A stretch of DNA of 64,000 nucleotides from Impatiens glandulifera (GCF_907164915.1 NC_061862.1:120803533-120867532), one strand, 5' to 3'; counted from the first letter of the stretch, positions 20,135-32,715 are shown. The notes: a model not told the origin generated them from the letters alone. Numbers and translations are program-made.

Positions 20135-23100
20135 ATGGATAACAAGAAGATTACTCTTGGTCACTACACTCTGCATGTGGATTTCGCCTCGGTTTACACC
20201 TTCGATCAACAGGATGTGGTTGATATGTTCCGTTCTTTGGAATACTCCGGTCTCGGAAAGTATCTCGGCGGTTCGTTTATATTCTATGAGAAGGAAGTTC
20301 AAGAGTTTTTCAAGTCGGCGGTCTTGGTCGGAGAATCCATTACAGCGACTGTGAACGAATCGCCTGTATCTTTTAATGAATATGCCTATGCGGAGTTTTT
20401 TGTACTTCCAACGGAGGGCCATACCTTTAATCTTGCATTTCTAGCAGAAACTATCACGGAGATGAAGACGGTTTTCTCAAACGACTGTTCTGAAATAAGG
20501 CTTAACGGAAAGAAGAAGGCTCTAAAGCCACATTTCATTCTATTGAACGACATCGTAGCGAAGGCTCTCCAAGGAAGAGCAGTCTCGTTCGATTCATATA
20601 GCCAGGATCGCTTCGACTATATGACAGCCATTTCAAAAGGTATTCAAGTTAACTGGGCTTCTACACTCTTTTCTAATCTATGTGAGTCCATTTACTCTAA
20701 GAACAAGGAGGTGTGAGTTTCGCATCCCAACTTAGTCGATTCTTAAAGCATTTGGGTGTTCCTATGGGCAAGGTGAGGCTATTAACCCGAGTCGCATATA
20801 CACAAATTTCTCTGTGAAGAGCGCTCTTGCGAGAATAAAGCTCTCAAAGGAGATGGGTTCTAGCTCCTCAAACCAACAGACAGGTGGCCAGTCGGTCACT
20901 TGATCTAAACTATAGGCGGCTTACGTGCTCTCTACAGGGGCAAAAAGAAACAAATTTATAATAGAGTCTGCGGTGAGTACGAATAGCCAGAAGAGCTCCT
21001 TGAAGAAGGATTATGGAGTAGTTGACTCCAGAGCAAGAAGAAATCTTCCTCCTATTGCCGCCATTCTTATTTCTTCACTCTCTCCATCCCCCAGCCCGTT
21101 GAAGAAACCGGCTAAGCCATCTGGTCCTATTGTCGATCAGAAGAAGGCATCCAAGGCGCTTAAGGCATCTGGTGCGTCTAAGGCGTCTAAGAAATCCAAT
21201 AAGGTAACCTCCTCCTCTCTTTTGGCCTCTGTGCCCATTTGTGATGTTCTTGTGACGAAACAAGCTGTAGGGCCGACTGTTGAGCCAGTCGGTCCAATTA
21301 TTGAAAATATTGACAGGGTCTCTTTGCTTGTCCGCCCCAAAGTGCCAGCAGTTGTCGAGACTGCTAGTATTATTGAAACAATCACTGAAACATAGCATGT
21401 TATTGCTCCAACGCCTATTGTTGTTGTATTATCTAAGTAGGGTCCCACTCTATTGGTTGTTGAGCCTCTTGCTGCCAAGATTGTTGAAAAACAATCTACT
21501 TTCATATGGAAGGGCGTTCTGTCCGTTCTTCTAGAAGGGGTGTTTTCGAAGCCTAAAACCCCTTTCGAAATCATGAGAGCATCAAGAGGAGCCCCTGGAA
21601 TCACTATCTGTGAACCTATGTTCAAACCCAAACCTAAACCTGCTGAGGTTCCTGGAAATGGAAAGGGGATTGCTTCTGAATCTCCAAAGAAGGTGTCTGA
21701 ATTTAGCTGCATTGGCAACCTTGTGATGGAGCAAGTTGAAATGAAGGCTGTTGAGAAAATCAACATTTTAACACTTGGGTAAATTACAGAATGGAAACTC
21801 AATTCGATAAAATGTTCTCAAAGAAGGAGATCGTGAAAGAATTGAAGAATGTAATAAAGAATGAGAAGAAGATATTGAGATGGGCTAGGACTGATGCAGT
21901 TTTCGAGGCCCTTAATCAAAAGGAACTAGTGGTAGCCAACATCAAGGGACATATCCTTCTTCCCATGATCAAAAATAGAAAAGCTAATTTCAATTTGCTT
22001 GACAGAGATGCTCGTACAAAGTAGAATGCCCTGAAGTGGTTGGATCTCATCATGCATAGCTATTGCACAACTACTCTTCAACAAGCTCACGGTACAGAGT
22101 CGTCTGGGTTAAGTTTATTTCATGATTCGTTTGATGAAGACGAGCCAATGGAGATTTTTTATGTTGATCAATCCGGGTTAGAAGAAGATGAGCAGACTGC
22201 TGCCCATCTTGTTGAAATGGCAAACATCTCTTTTAAAGAGACGCGTCTATCAGTCCTAAAGACTGTTGTTCATACATCTGTCTTGGGTCAGGCTGAAATA
22301 ATTCTAGAAGAAGAAGAAGAGGTTGATGGTGAAGCTCTTCTATCCAATATTCAATCGAAGGAGACATCTGGGATGGCTCCTAATACCATTGTTGAAGAAG
22401 AACCTCCAGAAGGAGAAGAAGGATCAACAAAGATTGCTGATAAATCTCTTGAGTCAGACGCTGAGGGGGAACCATTGAAGGAGGTAGATTTAGAGAAGAT
22501 TCCCTCTTTTGAGGGGGAACAAGATGATAAAGAATATTCTTCAGAAGGTATCCCTTTGGAAGAATGCTTAATTCCGGGATCTCCTGTTCATCGATCATCC
22601 CCTACCAGGACAGCAACAAACATTGGTAACCATGTTAATGAATTACCTCTGCATTCTGAAGATATTTCAGGAGGAATTCACCAAGTTTGTGCTGATATCC
22701 TTAATGAAGAAGACCAAACCAAGGACGTGTCTAAGGGCTCATCTTCTCATTCCCAAGATAAAGAACCCGAGTGTTCTTTACAAGTGAATATGCACATAAG
22801 TCCAATTCGGACTGCTCCGACTCACTCTCAAGTTGTGTCCTCAGCTGCTCACTCTTCCGAAGAGGCATTTCACTGAGATGCAAAATTCTGTACTATAATG
22901 ATGGATGCAATAAATTCCATCAAGATGAATATGGTGGATATGCATTTTAGATTGGTAAATCTTGAAAAGGGCTCGGTGTCAAGCCAGAAAGAGATGTTTT
23001 CTTTTCTCGCTATTCAAAAAGAATTGGAGAAGACTATGCACATAAACATGTATGAAGTCAACATTGCAAATTCCAAGTACAGCAAGTTTGAGAAAAATCC

Positions 23101-23630
23101 ATATTAATCGTCAAACAGAGCAGCATGCCGAGACAAAAGCTCTCTCATTGGAACTTCATCAGGTCCTCGTATCTTCAATAGATCTCCTTCAAGCTCAAAT
23201 GGTGGAAATGACCAAATCAATGAATAGAGCAGAAGTAGAAAGAATGGAGCAGGCTGACTCCCTTGCAAGATCCATTCAAGCTATTGAAGTGGCAGAAGCC
23301 AGTGCCTCTAAAGAAAGAAACCGCATTGTAATCTTTGATGATGCTAAAATTGATAATGTTAAAAAGGGGGAAGGTGTCTCTAAAGGAGGTAGTTCAAGAG
23401 GTGGAGCTTCCAGAGGAGATGCTGCTAGAGGAATCAGATCTAAACAAAAAGCTGCAGAAGAGAATGAAGAAGGTCTAAGACCACAAAAGAAAGGCTCGGG
23501 TCGTAGAAGCGATAGAGGAGGTGGAAGCAATGGAGGTCGAGGTGCTATCACTTGATTTGAGGACCTTCTAACAGGCAATCCTCTTCCAGGAGAAGAAGCT
23601 GATCCAAACATGAAAAGGGAAGGACCATAA
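20135..23630 (+). pseudogene. Second reading frame of the SIRE-type element (plant-transposon-associated protein), broken
   Basis: Starts MDNKKITLGHYTLHVDFASV (ATG 20135). The first about 190 residues have a pattern I recall from abundant transposon-derived proteins of asterids: MFRSLEYSGLGKYL, VQEFFKSA, FFVLPTEGH, LNDIVAKALQGRAVSFD and ISKGIQVNW. A frame change near 20700 leads to FASQLSRFLKHLGVPMG. Later parts are a lysine/serine/alanine-rich linker (20925-21395), a segment at 21453-22024, a long acidic region (22040-22876), coiled-coil stretches (22898-23250) and a GGSSRGGASRGDAARG tail (to 23555). At least six stops or frameshifts. Comparable frames in related elements have been called envelope-like; I see no clear signal peptide or membrane segment, so the role is unknown. 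Confidence 0.65.
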
Positions 23631-23837
23631 ATCTCTTTCTTTTCTTTTCATACTTTAAAACTCACGTTGGGATATTTTGTGTGAACTATTTTTGATTTCA
23701 ATCGTATTTAATGGGTGTTTACACTACTTTATTTAAAATTGCATGATTTTAACATCATCAAAAAGGAAAATTTTTCGGGATTAAATGAACTCAACTGATT
23801 TTGATTATTTAGCTTAAAATATCAAAAAGGGGGAAAT

Positions 23838-25283
23838 TATTGGGAAAAATTAAGAGTTAATTAAATTAGAAGAAATTGTTTGGAAAAACTAAGTAAACAG
23901 TTAATTAACAAAAAAATGTTAAATATTAATCAATTGAGTTTTGATGATGTTTAGATATGAACGAAGCTAAGTCGTCTAATTGTTTCTATGTAGGTGCATA
24001 AGATTTGGCCAACTTAGACGTGGTATAAGCAGGCTAATTAGACGTGTTATCAGTTAGACGTGCTATCTAACAGATACGTAGTTAGACGTGCCAGTCTAAT
24101 AGATATGTAGTTAGACATGTCAGTCTAACAAATACATAGTTAGACGTGTTAGTCTAACAGATATGTAGTTAGACGTGCCAGTCTAACAGATACGTAGTTA
24201 GACGTGCAAGTCTAATAGATATGTAGTTAGACATGCTAGTCTAATAGATAAGCAATTAGATGTGCCAGTCTAACAGATACGTAGTTAGACGTGCCAGTCT
24301 AACAGACACGTAGTTAGACGTTGGCATCTAACTCCTTCAGATTAGTCTGAAGTGATATATAGTTAGACGCTGCAGTCTAACTCTATTAGATATGGTAGTC
24401 TAATAGGATGCGTAGTTAGACGTAGTAGTCTAACTCTTTTAGACTCGGTGGTCTAATGGAACTCGTTGTTAGACATTGGTGTCTAACTCCCTTAGACTTG
24501 GCAGTCTAATGGAGCACGGCTAATGCCTCACTTCAACAACCGTTTGAAGTTAGCATACGTCTACCCACAATCAACTAGTTGTTTGCTACTTCTACTCCAC
24601 TTTCTCTTTCAGATCAGTACGCTAGCTATTTGCATCAAATGAATGAACGCCACGTACGCAAATATCCCTTCCACTACTTGTTCAGTACAGAACAGTTCTA
24701 GAAGGATATCCGGTGCACTACCGTTTAGTACGACCACGATCCATGAGCACAAAGTCTGATGTCTCTTGTACTATGGAGGCTTTCCAATGGGCGCTTGCCA
24801 CATGTCCATGAAGATGATTCGACAGTTGGTGTCCTTCTACTACAAATAGATGCTCAAGGACAACAGCCGAATCACTGGTTACTCTGCTCATTTTCTACAA
24901 TCTTACTCATCACTTTTGCACTTACTGATTGTACATCATTTTCAAGTTCAAGAGATATAATCAAAAGAATTGTCTAGCTGAGAGATATATTGATCATATT
25001 GTAAGTTGAATAGAGTGTGTTCTATTCAACAGAGTTTAGCTATTCAGTAATCTGTATTTGATTCAAATAAGTTTTAGTGAAATCCTTCCGATTGTTGGAA
25101 AAAAGGGTGACATAGGAGAGTTTGCTCCGAACATCCATAAACAACTTGGTGTGTTCTTTACTTTTAGCCCTTCCTTTCTTATTGGTTCAAAGCTTCAAAC
25201 CTAAACAAACAGTTCCGCACTTGGATCGTTTCAAGATTTTTTGAAGGTTTCTGAAGAATAGAAAGTGATATTAATCCCTAACA
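23838..25283 (+). repeat. 3' LTR of the SIRE-type element, 1446 bp or more
   Basis: Begins TATTGGGAAAAATT (TG decayed to TA) after a purine tract and reaches CCCTAACA at 25276-25283, three bases before the N block. It contains only about nine 29-bp units. Confidence 0.85.
24050..24320. repeat. 29-bp hairpin minisatellite in the 3' LTR, about 9 copies
   Basis: Same unit as at 15793-16310, with half the copies and more variants (ATGTAGTTAGACATG and similar). Confidence 0.9.
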
Positions 25284-25286
25284 TGA

Positions 25287-25786
25287 NNNNNNNNNNNNNN
25301 NNNNNNNNNNNNNNNNNNNNNNNNNNNNNNNNNNNNNNNNNNNNNNNNNNNNNNNNNNNNNNNNNNNNNNNNNNNNNNNNNNNNNNNNNNNNNNNNNNNN
25401 NNNNNNNNNNNNNNNNNNNNNNNNNNNNNNNNNNNNNNNNNNNNNNNNNNNNNNNNNNNNNNNNNNNNNNNNNNNNNNNNNNNNNNNNNNNNNNNNNNNN
25501 NNNNNNNNNNNNNNNNNNNNNNNNNNNNNNNNNNNNNNNNNNNNNNNNNNNNNNNNNNNNNNNNNNNNNNNNNNNNNNNNNNNNNNNNNNNNNNNNNNNN
25601 NNNNNNNNNNNNNNNNNNNNNNNNNNNNNNNNNNNNNNNNNNNNNNNNNNNNNNNNNNNNNNNNNNNNNNNNNNNNNNNNNNNNNNNNNNNNNNNNNNNN
25701 NNNNNNNNNNNNNNNNNNNNNNNNNNNNNNNNNNNNNNNNNNNNNNNNNNNNNNNNNNNNNNNNNNNNNNNNNNNNNNNNNNNNNN
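25287..25786. other. Assembly gap, exactly 500 N
   Basis: A run of exactly 500 N, the round size of a placeholder gap. It hides the right end and right flank of the SIRE-type element. Reading frames across it are meaningless. Confidence 1.
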
Positions 25787-27629
25787 TAATGATGTTGTTA
25801 TTTTGCGGTCCTATCTGCAATCTTCGAGACTTTACTTCCATCAAAAGCCACATTACCATCTGTTGATATGATCCATAATGATTCTCATGAATGGTGCAAA
25901 ACATCTAGATATAATACAGATCCATAACTCTGACAAGAGAATTATGATTTCATACTAGAATTAAAACAGACAAAGTTGAATATTGCAATAGAACTTCCTA
26001 CTACTACTCATCATTCATGGAGATTCTTGATAATGTTCTATTGCGAAACCGAGAATTATCATCATCAGTTCTTTCTGTCTGCTGTCATGCAAGGCCATTG
26101 TTTCAAGCCGGTCAACATCATGACAACTCAAGAAGATGGGCAACTGGTCATGTTTGTTGAGCATTAACATCATCAAGTTGATAAATGTCTTGTAACACTT
26201 GTAAAGTCAGATAAGAAGGTTTAGATATTAAAGACTTCAATGACCAGTGGGTTCTTGTAGATGGTGACCTTGGTCCACAAGAAGCTATTGTTTATCTGGG
26301 ACTTGCTTTATACTAGGAAACGGTGGGTTATGTTATCCCAGCATTACAATGGATCGATAATGGTAGTCTTTAAGGAAACATGTTTGGACGATGTTCCTTG
26401 GTTTTCAAGCTTATGCCAAAATCAATGGCCAGTCTTAATTGTTTTGAAATGAGAGCAGTTGGTCATGGTGTTGAAACTTAGTTGCAACATCTTATACTAG
26501 TTGATGACTTCATACAGAGGTCACACCCCATTGATCAACTGTTTCATAGGCATAATTTCCCTAATCTCAGTTTTACCACTCCTCAAGATGTAACAGGTTC
26601 TTGGATGGATGAAATGTTGATTAATACAAGACCAATGAAGACATTGTTTTCTTTTCTTTAGTTTCTTTAAGAATAAAATTAAAGTTACGACTATAAAGTC
26701 AATTAAATTGATACATCCGCGAGTGGATCGATTTAAAACATGTACGGGCCAATTTAAAAATCTTATGCTAGAGAACTCTAATTTTGGTTTCTCATCCCTC
26801 TCCAATTTTTACGGGATGCAAAGGAAGGTATGTCAATGGTTCTTTAACATAGCTTGATTAACAAACAAAAAATGTTTTCTCTTCAAAATAGTGCACGAGT
26901 CAAACATACCATAAAAATACCTTGTCTCCTACCGTAGGAGCACGTACGGAAGGTAAGGCATGGGGTCGATAATTTCCGAATTGTACAACTCACCCTTAAT
27001 GACGGGGTAATTTTTAAGGAAATGAAAAAAAAAGGAGTACAGAAAACTTGCGACTCTACTGAGAATTTACATAAGATGTTTAGCTCAAAACATGTAGTTA
27101 GCCAAACTACCTCAAAAATTCTAAAGGATGTTACATTTATAACTTCACAAAAAATTTCTTGAGGGTGTGAGAACCCATGAACAATGTAAATATTACATTC
27201 ACATTTGCTTGGTTGCTTCAATTACATGAGGATAAAACCCGACAAAGTTCAACGTTTTTTATTGAAGGGGTGTGCAAACAGAAGGTTTATCATAAAGCCT
27301 GTTTGCACATGAACGGGCTCAAATGCTCATTGTACTTCAAAACTATGTAGTCAAATGGTATATAATATATTATAACTACGCCAGCAGGCTATGTGCCCAA
27401 AATATATCAATAAAGCACTAAGATACATCAGTTCCTCTCATTTCGTAACTCCTTGATTACGACATTCTTTATGTTGTAAGACAATCTTGATGCTTAGGGA
27501 TGGATGTATAGCATGCTAGTGAAAATATAGATGTTCATAGGGCTAAAGTTAAAAAAAAAGAGGGTTTAAAACGTAAAAAGGCTATTTAACTTGTGTTTTC
27601 AGGTTCATCATGATTCATGAGTTTACCCG
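25787..27629. other. Unassigned DNA
   Basis: No supported gene. A 63-aa plus frame at 25976-26167 (MNIAIELPTTTHHSWRFLIM) and a fragment at about 26225-26315 (KDFNDQWVLVDGDLGPQEAI) look mildly protein-like, but I recognise no family and stops are frequent. The rest is AT-rich. Confidence 0.35.
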
Positions 27630-27949
27630 AAAATAGATTAAGGTGTTTTTTATCTTTGTTTGAGAATAACGCTCTTTCATTCGCACCTTTTGGTGGAATG
27701 AGGTTCTCCACTTAATAAACACCAGGATAAACGACCCGTTAATGGCGCACATGCAAGGACGTTGGAGTACATCAGTTCGAGTGTTCATCATAGATGGGAG
27801 ACAAATCTACCCTACCATAGATGACTTTCAGGCCATCATTTGATCGCTTTTTGAGGAGTTGATGTTATTGTGTTAGGATTGGGATCAACGATGGAGACTG
27901 GAGTCTGCTTACATTGAACGCTTACACACACTTCGTTTGATATTAATTC

Positions 27950-29419
27950 TGTTAGAATTTAATATCGGTTTATATTCTTTGCAAGTCGTCACAAACTCTT
28001 GAACCAAGTTTAAGTGCGGAAATGTTTGTTTCGACTTGAAGTAGAACAACTGGATTAGGATGATGTAATAGAAAGGAACACAAGACATGGAAAATGTTTA
28101 TGGATGTTCGGAGTCAAAGCTCCTACATCACCCTTCTTCTTAAACTTGAGAAGGATGTTCACTAGAAGATTTGGTTCAATACAACACTTGGACAAATCCA
28201 GTCGAACAACTAGGACTTAGTTACTGTCTGTTTTCAAACTCCTGGCACACACTCTATTAAAAAGAAACAAATTCTGTCAACTTACAATGCTAACCAACTC
28301 ACACAGAATAACTAGTATTGTAATACACTTTTAACATTTTAGTATACTTGAGAACTTTTAGAACTTGAGAGCTTGTATATTTTATAAAGCCAGTTGTTCG
28401 GAAAAAGTAAGGTCAGGTGTTGAAGCAAGATATCCTTCGTCTTCTTAAGTAGGCATATGTCAACGGACATATTTTCTTTTCAACAGATATATCTGCTTCA
28501 TAAGACATTTGTCTTAATTTTAATTGGTTGAGTTCCAGAATAGTACATCAGATGAGATATTCTTCGATCTTATCTGTACTTGGATGATAATAAGCCAATA
28601 TGTTCATTAATGTGATTATGATTTTCGAGGAACATATATCTTAGAAGTTTTTACTTGTCTTTGGTTCTTTTATCATAGCTCTACTGCTCCCAAAAGATCG
28701 TCATCAGTCTTTGCACAAATATGGAAACAAATAGTGAAGACATGTAATGTTGTCTTCTGATAATACTGAAAGCGTCATATTGTAGCACCGAAATGGTAAA
28801 GTACCAGACGCGTTCTAATTTGATGTAAAACTGAAGTCACAAAATACTGGACGCATTTCTTATATAACCAAGGTTATATAATGTCGGAAGATAAAACCGG
28901 ACGCGTCCCTTAGTATAAAACTGATGTGTAGAATGCCAACTATGCTTTAATATAATACCGAAATTCAAACTATTAGGTACGTGTCTTCACATAAAACTTA
29001 TTTATAAAATGTCGGACGCGTGTTTATATAAAACTTGCAAAGTGTTGACTTCATATAAAACTGGATACGTGTTTGTAAATTGTCAGGTCACAAACTAGTA
29101 TAGGCGCTTTGATAAAATATTAATTATGTAGAAAACTAGTTACGTGTTTATATAAAACCAATTATATAAACTACCAGACGTGTCTTCACATAATGTCGAT
29201 TCTTACAGAATACTGAATATGTGTTTTTAAAAAGTCGATCTTACAAACTATCGGTAATGCCGATTATATAATACCGGTTACGTCTTCACATAATACCGAT
29301 TTGCAAAATGTCGGACATCCTTTTCTTTCCGGTTTTCTTTAATGTGCATATGATTAAATAAACACAATTAAGTTCTTGTTTATTAATACTAATAGTTGAT
29401 TAACTATTTTGACTTAACA
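27950..29419 (-). mobile_element. SIRE-like LTR, 1470 bp, with a short internal stub
   Basis: Plus-strand ends TGTTAGAATTTAATA and TTGACTTAACA, an inverted TGTTA...TAACA pair. Read on the minus strand, its last 150 bp align with the U5 end of the SIRE-type LTR (AAACAAACA-TTCCGCACTT, TTCAAGAGTTTGTGA, TTGCAAAGAATA, GATATTAA). To the right (29420-29560) is ATTTCTCCCTTTTGATTATT, the reverse complement of a SIRE-type purine tract. So this is a 3' LTR with a stub of internal sequence on the minus strand. Candidate flanks AATTC (27945-27949) and ATTTC/ATTCC are not a clean duplication. Confidence 0.75.
28790..29320. repeat. Degenerate tandem repeat inside the SIRE-like LTR
   Basis: Repeated variants of ATAAAACCGGACGCGTG and AAAATGTCGGACGCGTGT at irregular spacing of about 35-70 bp, at least eight times. 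It occupies the LTR position held by the 29-bp hairpin array in the element at 15.6-25.3 kb, but the unit sequence is unrelated. Confidence 0.7.
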
Positions 29420-30574
29420 ATTTCTCCCTTTTGATTATTTAAACTAAATATTCTAAATGTGGTAATTTTATAATCGTTGGCTACATTAATCTAACATTTT
29501 TCCCTCTTTGATTGTTTAGAATAAATTATCAATGCACGTTATTTATTTATTAGCATATTGATTCCCCACCCTACTACGGAGTCGAGGTGCATTCTCCTTA
29601 ATTTCTTTGAGTGTAGTCAATTTTGCGTCTCACAATCCATCGTTGGTAGGACTATCGACTTGCGTGTGATAGACCTTACCATCTGTTTGAGATGGGGATC
29701 CCATAGGAGCCTATTGCCTCATCGACGCATTATGCTGATGTTTGTGACTCATTTCCTTCTGCGTCCTTCTGATGTGACACTTTCATCCCTTTGTTTGGTC
29801 GAAGTCATCCATGCTATGGCGACCAGACCCTAGAGCTTGGTCGGTCTTATCCTAGCTAAGACCCTATTGGATCTCTTTCCTTCAAGATCAGCTACATATT
29901 CCTAGCGAAGGTCTCCCCTCCCTCATTCTATACATTTGGTTGCTGGATAGGCTACACTTTCTCAGTCCTCTTCTCATTCCTTACCGCACTTTTGCTCATA
30001 TGTAGTTGATGATGCTTCCATGAGTTGTGCCGGTTGTGGATATCCTAGAGGACCACCCTGTTCGTTTCATAGTCATGTGGTATCATCCTGATGCCATGAG
30101 GTATTAGATGGGTGGTCGCCCATTTATCATTGTTTTGGGTTTGGAGAAGGCTACCTTTTATGGTAATACCCACCTGTTTCGACAGTTTAGCATGTTCCCT
30201 TTGCCCCATGGAGGCACTCATTTCCTTCCGAGGAGGGTCCTATCTCTCAAGACTTCTACTATATCTATCTTTATTTGTGGGAGAATTCCATTTATGTCCC
30301 GATCTTCACGGGATGGGCTAATTCCATTTTTGAGGCATGAGTGCTCTACTGGCCAGTGTTAGAGGAGATCATAAACATTGACTACGATGAGGAAGAGAGG
30401 GAGGAACATAGTGGGTCGTATCTCGCATGCATGGTTCCAAATTTAGAGCCGGATTCAGATTAGAGTAGCTTTTCTCTTTTTATGTACTTCTTCGTCATTA
30501 TTATATTTATATTACCTCACTACGTGTACGAATTGGTTTGTGTACACGAGTTATGGTCTCTGTTGTTGTAATTT

Positions 30575-32374
30575 TTGTACGTTGTATATGAAGGGATGGG
30601 GTCCTCTTTTATCTCTATACTAAGACATATTTCTTTTGCATTAATGGTAGTATGTACTAGTGAGGGGTATATTTGTTTGACTGCTCATTTTGTTGACAGT
30701 GATTGGAAATTGAACAGCAAGATACTTAACTTTTCTCATATGCCTCCTCCACACTTAGGAGTTGAATTAGTTGCTAAATTGTTTGAATTCTTGAAGGATT
30801 AGGGGATTGAAAAAAAGATTTTCTCTTTGACATTGGATAATGCATCTAGTTTTGTCAGTATGCAAGTTCATTTGAAAGAACAACTCTTTTTGCATGATAG
30901 TTTATTGTGCGATGGTGAGTTTTTCATGTCCGTTGTTCCGTTCATATATTGAATTTAATTGTTCAAGAAGGTTTGAAAGTTGACACTTTATCTTATAGTA
31001 AAATTAGAGAGTCAGTCAAGTATGTTAAAGGTTTAGAGACTAGAATGAAGAAGTTTCAAGAATGTGTACAAGTAGTTGGTAACATTGATAATAATGTTGG
31101 ATTGTGATTGGATGTGTGTACTCGTTAGAACTCAACATATTTAATGTTGGAAAGTGCTGACAAATATAAAAAGGCTTTTGCTTCTCTCCAATTCAATGAT
31201 AAGAATTATAAATCGTGTCCTACAAGTGAAGAGTGGAAAAGAGGAGAGAAAATATGTGAGTTCCTTGAGCCATTTTATGACACTACAAAGTTGATATTCG
31301 GTTCTTCTTATCCTACCTCAAATTTGTATTTTATGCAAATTTGGAAAATTGAGGTTTTATTGAAGGAAAACTTAGTGAATGAAGATGAGGTGGTAAGTCA
31401 TATGTGTAAAAGAATGATGGAGAAGTTTGAAAAGTACTGGAATCAATACAGCATAGTGCTTGCATTTTGGGTTAATTTTGACCCACATATAAAGCTTTCG
31501 ATGTTAGAATTTTTTATTCTAAAGTTGAGAGTGATTATGTTAAATACCAAGAGAAAATAGAACTTGTGAAGAGAAAATTGTATAAGCTTTTTGGCCAATA
31601 TTCTAACAATAACGAAACAAGTTCTTCACAACCACGATCTTCTACCACACACATACCTCTTCAAAGTGTAGGAGAAATTAAAGGATAGAGCAAGAGAATC
31701 TTTGATGTAAGTTTTTTAATGTTTCTTTTACTTGTACTCTCTAATTAGTTTATATTTTCTTATTATAACTATTTAAATTAATGTAAGAAATGATGGCATA
31801 TGAGAGCCAAACAATTACAAATGCTGGAAATTTTCAATTGGATCTCTATTTGGAGGATCTAAAACTTGAATTTGTATATTATCAAGATTTGGATGTTTTG
31901 GAGCATTGGAAAAATCAAAAGAATCAGTACCCAATCCTTTCACTTATGGCATGTGATGTTTTTGCTATTCCTATAACTATTGTCGCATCATAATCAACTT
32001 TTTCTATTGGTGCTCAAATGCTTACCAAGTATAGAAATTTCACTCTTCCTGAAATGTGAAAGCTCTTATTTGTATTCGCAATTGGTTACTTGAATATGTT
32101 ATCGATATTTTTATTTATAAAATTTTAATTATGTTCTTGGCTTATTTGTGACTTGTGACTTCATATATTAGTTTATTTTGATTTGAATTTTTAACTACCT
32201 TTATTTTTGTGTATTTCATATGTAGATAAAAATCAATAAGGCAACGTAATAGTTACATCAATATTGTCCAAGCAAGGATCAAATGTTCTAGAGGATGTTG
32301 ATGCATACATTGAAGAGAAATGCGATGAAGGAGAAAGATTTGACATGGATTATATCTCGATTGATGATATTTAA
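30575..32374 (+). pseudogene. hAT transposase (RICESLEEPER/DAYSLEEPER type), broken
   Basis: Ordered blocks of a zinc-finger-BED hAT transposase: YICLTAHFVDSDWKLNSKIL (30660), FSLTLDNASSFVSMQVH, SVKYVKGLETRMKKFQECV, NSTYLMLESADKYKKAFASL (31140), SEEWKRGEKICEFLEPFYDT, SSYPTSNLYFMQIWKIEVLL, MCKRMMEKFEKYWNQYSIVL. Then the C-terminal dimerisation domain at 31790-32090 (LDLYLEDLKLEFVYYQDLDV, HWKNQKNQYPILSLMACDVF, TFSIGAQMLTKYRN) and an acidic tail to 32374. The N-terminal BED finger is missing. Several stops and one frame change (about 31500) make it inactive. Confidence 0.88.
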
Positions 32375-32559
32375 AAAATGTTGACTTTATTGAAATTATT
32401 TTATGGATTTTTCAATTTTTAGTTACTTTGTTGACTATTTGGTCAATTAATGTGTAACGATAGACAAGATTCTTGTTTGGTGTGTATTATGACTATTTGA
32501 TCATGTTCTTAAACTCTTGTTGTTTAGAACTATTAATGATTTTTATTTATTTTTATTTG

Positions 32560-32715
32560 TAGTGAGACAACTCGCAAGCTGGCCCGCCTAACCCGCAACC
32601 CACTTTGGGTTGAATTGGGGATTTTCAGTCCACCGAGATGGTGGGCCGACCCGCCGTCAACTCGTTAAATAATGAGTTTTGGTGAGTAGGCCCGTCCCGC
32701 CATGGGTTATATTTA
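32560..32715. other. GC-rich stretch, possible hAT subterminal region
   Basis: Dense in GCCCGCC, CCCGCAACCC and GGCCCGTCCCGCC, which stands out in an AT-rich setting just after the hAT pseudogene. Such motifs are usual in the subterminal regions of plant hAT elements. No left partner or target duplication was found. Confidence 0.4.

Larger units (their letters stand above)
15571..25283 (+). mobile_element. Large non-autonomous SIRE-type copia element (about 9.7 kb)
   Basis: Long LTRs (15571-17278; 23838-25283) enclose 6.6 kb. There is a copia gag with zinc knuckle, a purine tract (CAAAAAGGGGGAAAT, about 23824-23837) and a primer-binding site TGGTATCAGAAC at 17359-17370. No protease, integrase or reverse transcriptase is visible. 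In their place, at 20135-23630, lies a large decayed frame resembling plant transposon-associated proteins. Gag length, LTR length and the IWIPKGL and MWVPK phrases after gag fit the SIRE/Maximus lineage. The 5' LTR may instead end at about 17356, directly before the primer-binding site; the right LTR runs into an assembly gap, so neither end nor target duplication can be settled. The LTRs differ by roughly 8-10% by eye plus repeat number. Confidence 0.85.
27630..30460 (+). pseudogene. Transposon-derived reading frame, broken and split by an LTR
   Basis: Left piece (about 27650-27850): RTFWWNEVLHLINTRINDPL, then QGRWSTSVRVFIIDGRQIYP. Right piece (29558-30460): CILLNFFECSQFCVSQSIVG, RTIDLRVIDLTICLRWGSH, LLPHRRIMLMFVTHFLLRP, and an acidic C-terminus NIDYDEEEREEHSGSY. 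Style and order are those of plant transposon-associated or retrotransposon-borne proteins. Many stops. A SIRE-like LTR (27950-29419) plus about 140 bp of internal sequence separates the two pieces. The exact family is uncertain. Confidence 0.45.

Noticed and set aside
21137..21802. 221-codon minus-strand frame
   Set aside because: Antisense to the low-complexity part of the second SIRE-type frame; no recognisable motif.
25265..25904. Long reading frames of 174 and 208 codons
   Set aside because: They consist of N translated as X across the assembly gap.
25976..26167. Possible GRV2 continuation right of the gap
   Set aside because: A short WATG-like match in one frame was too weak and frames break at once; no ordered motifs.
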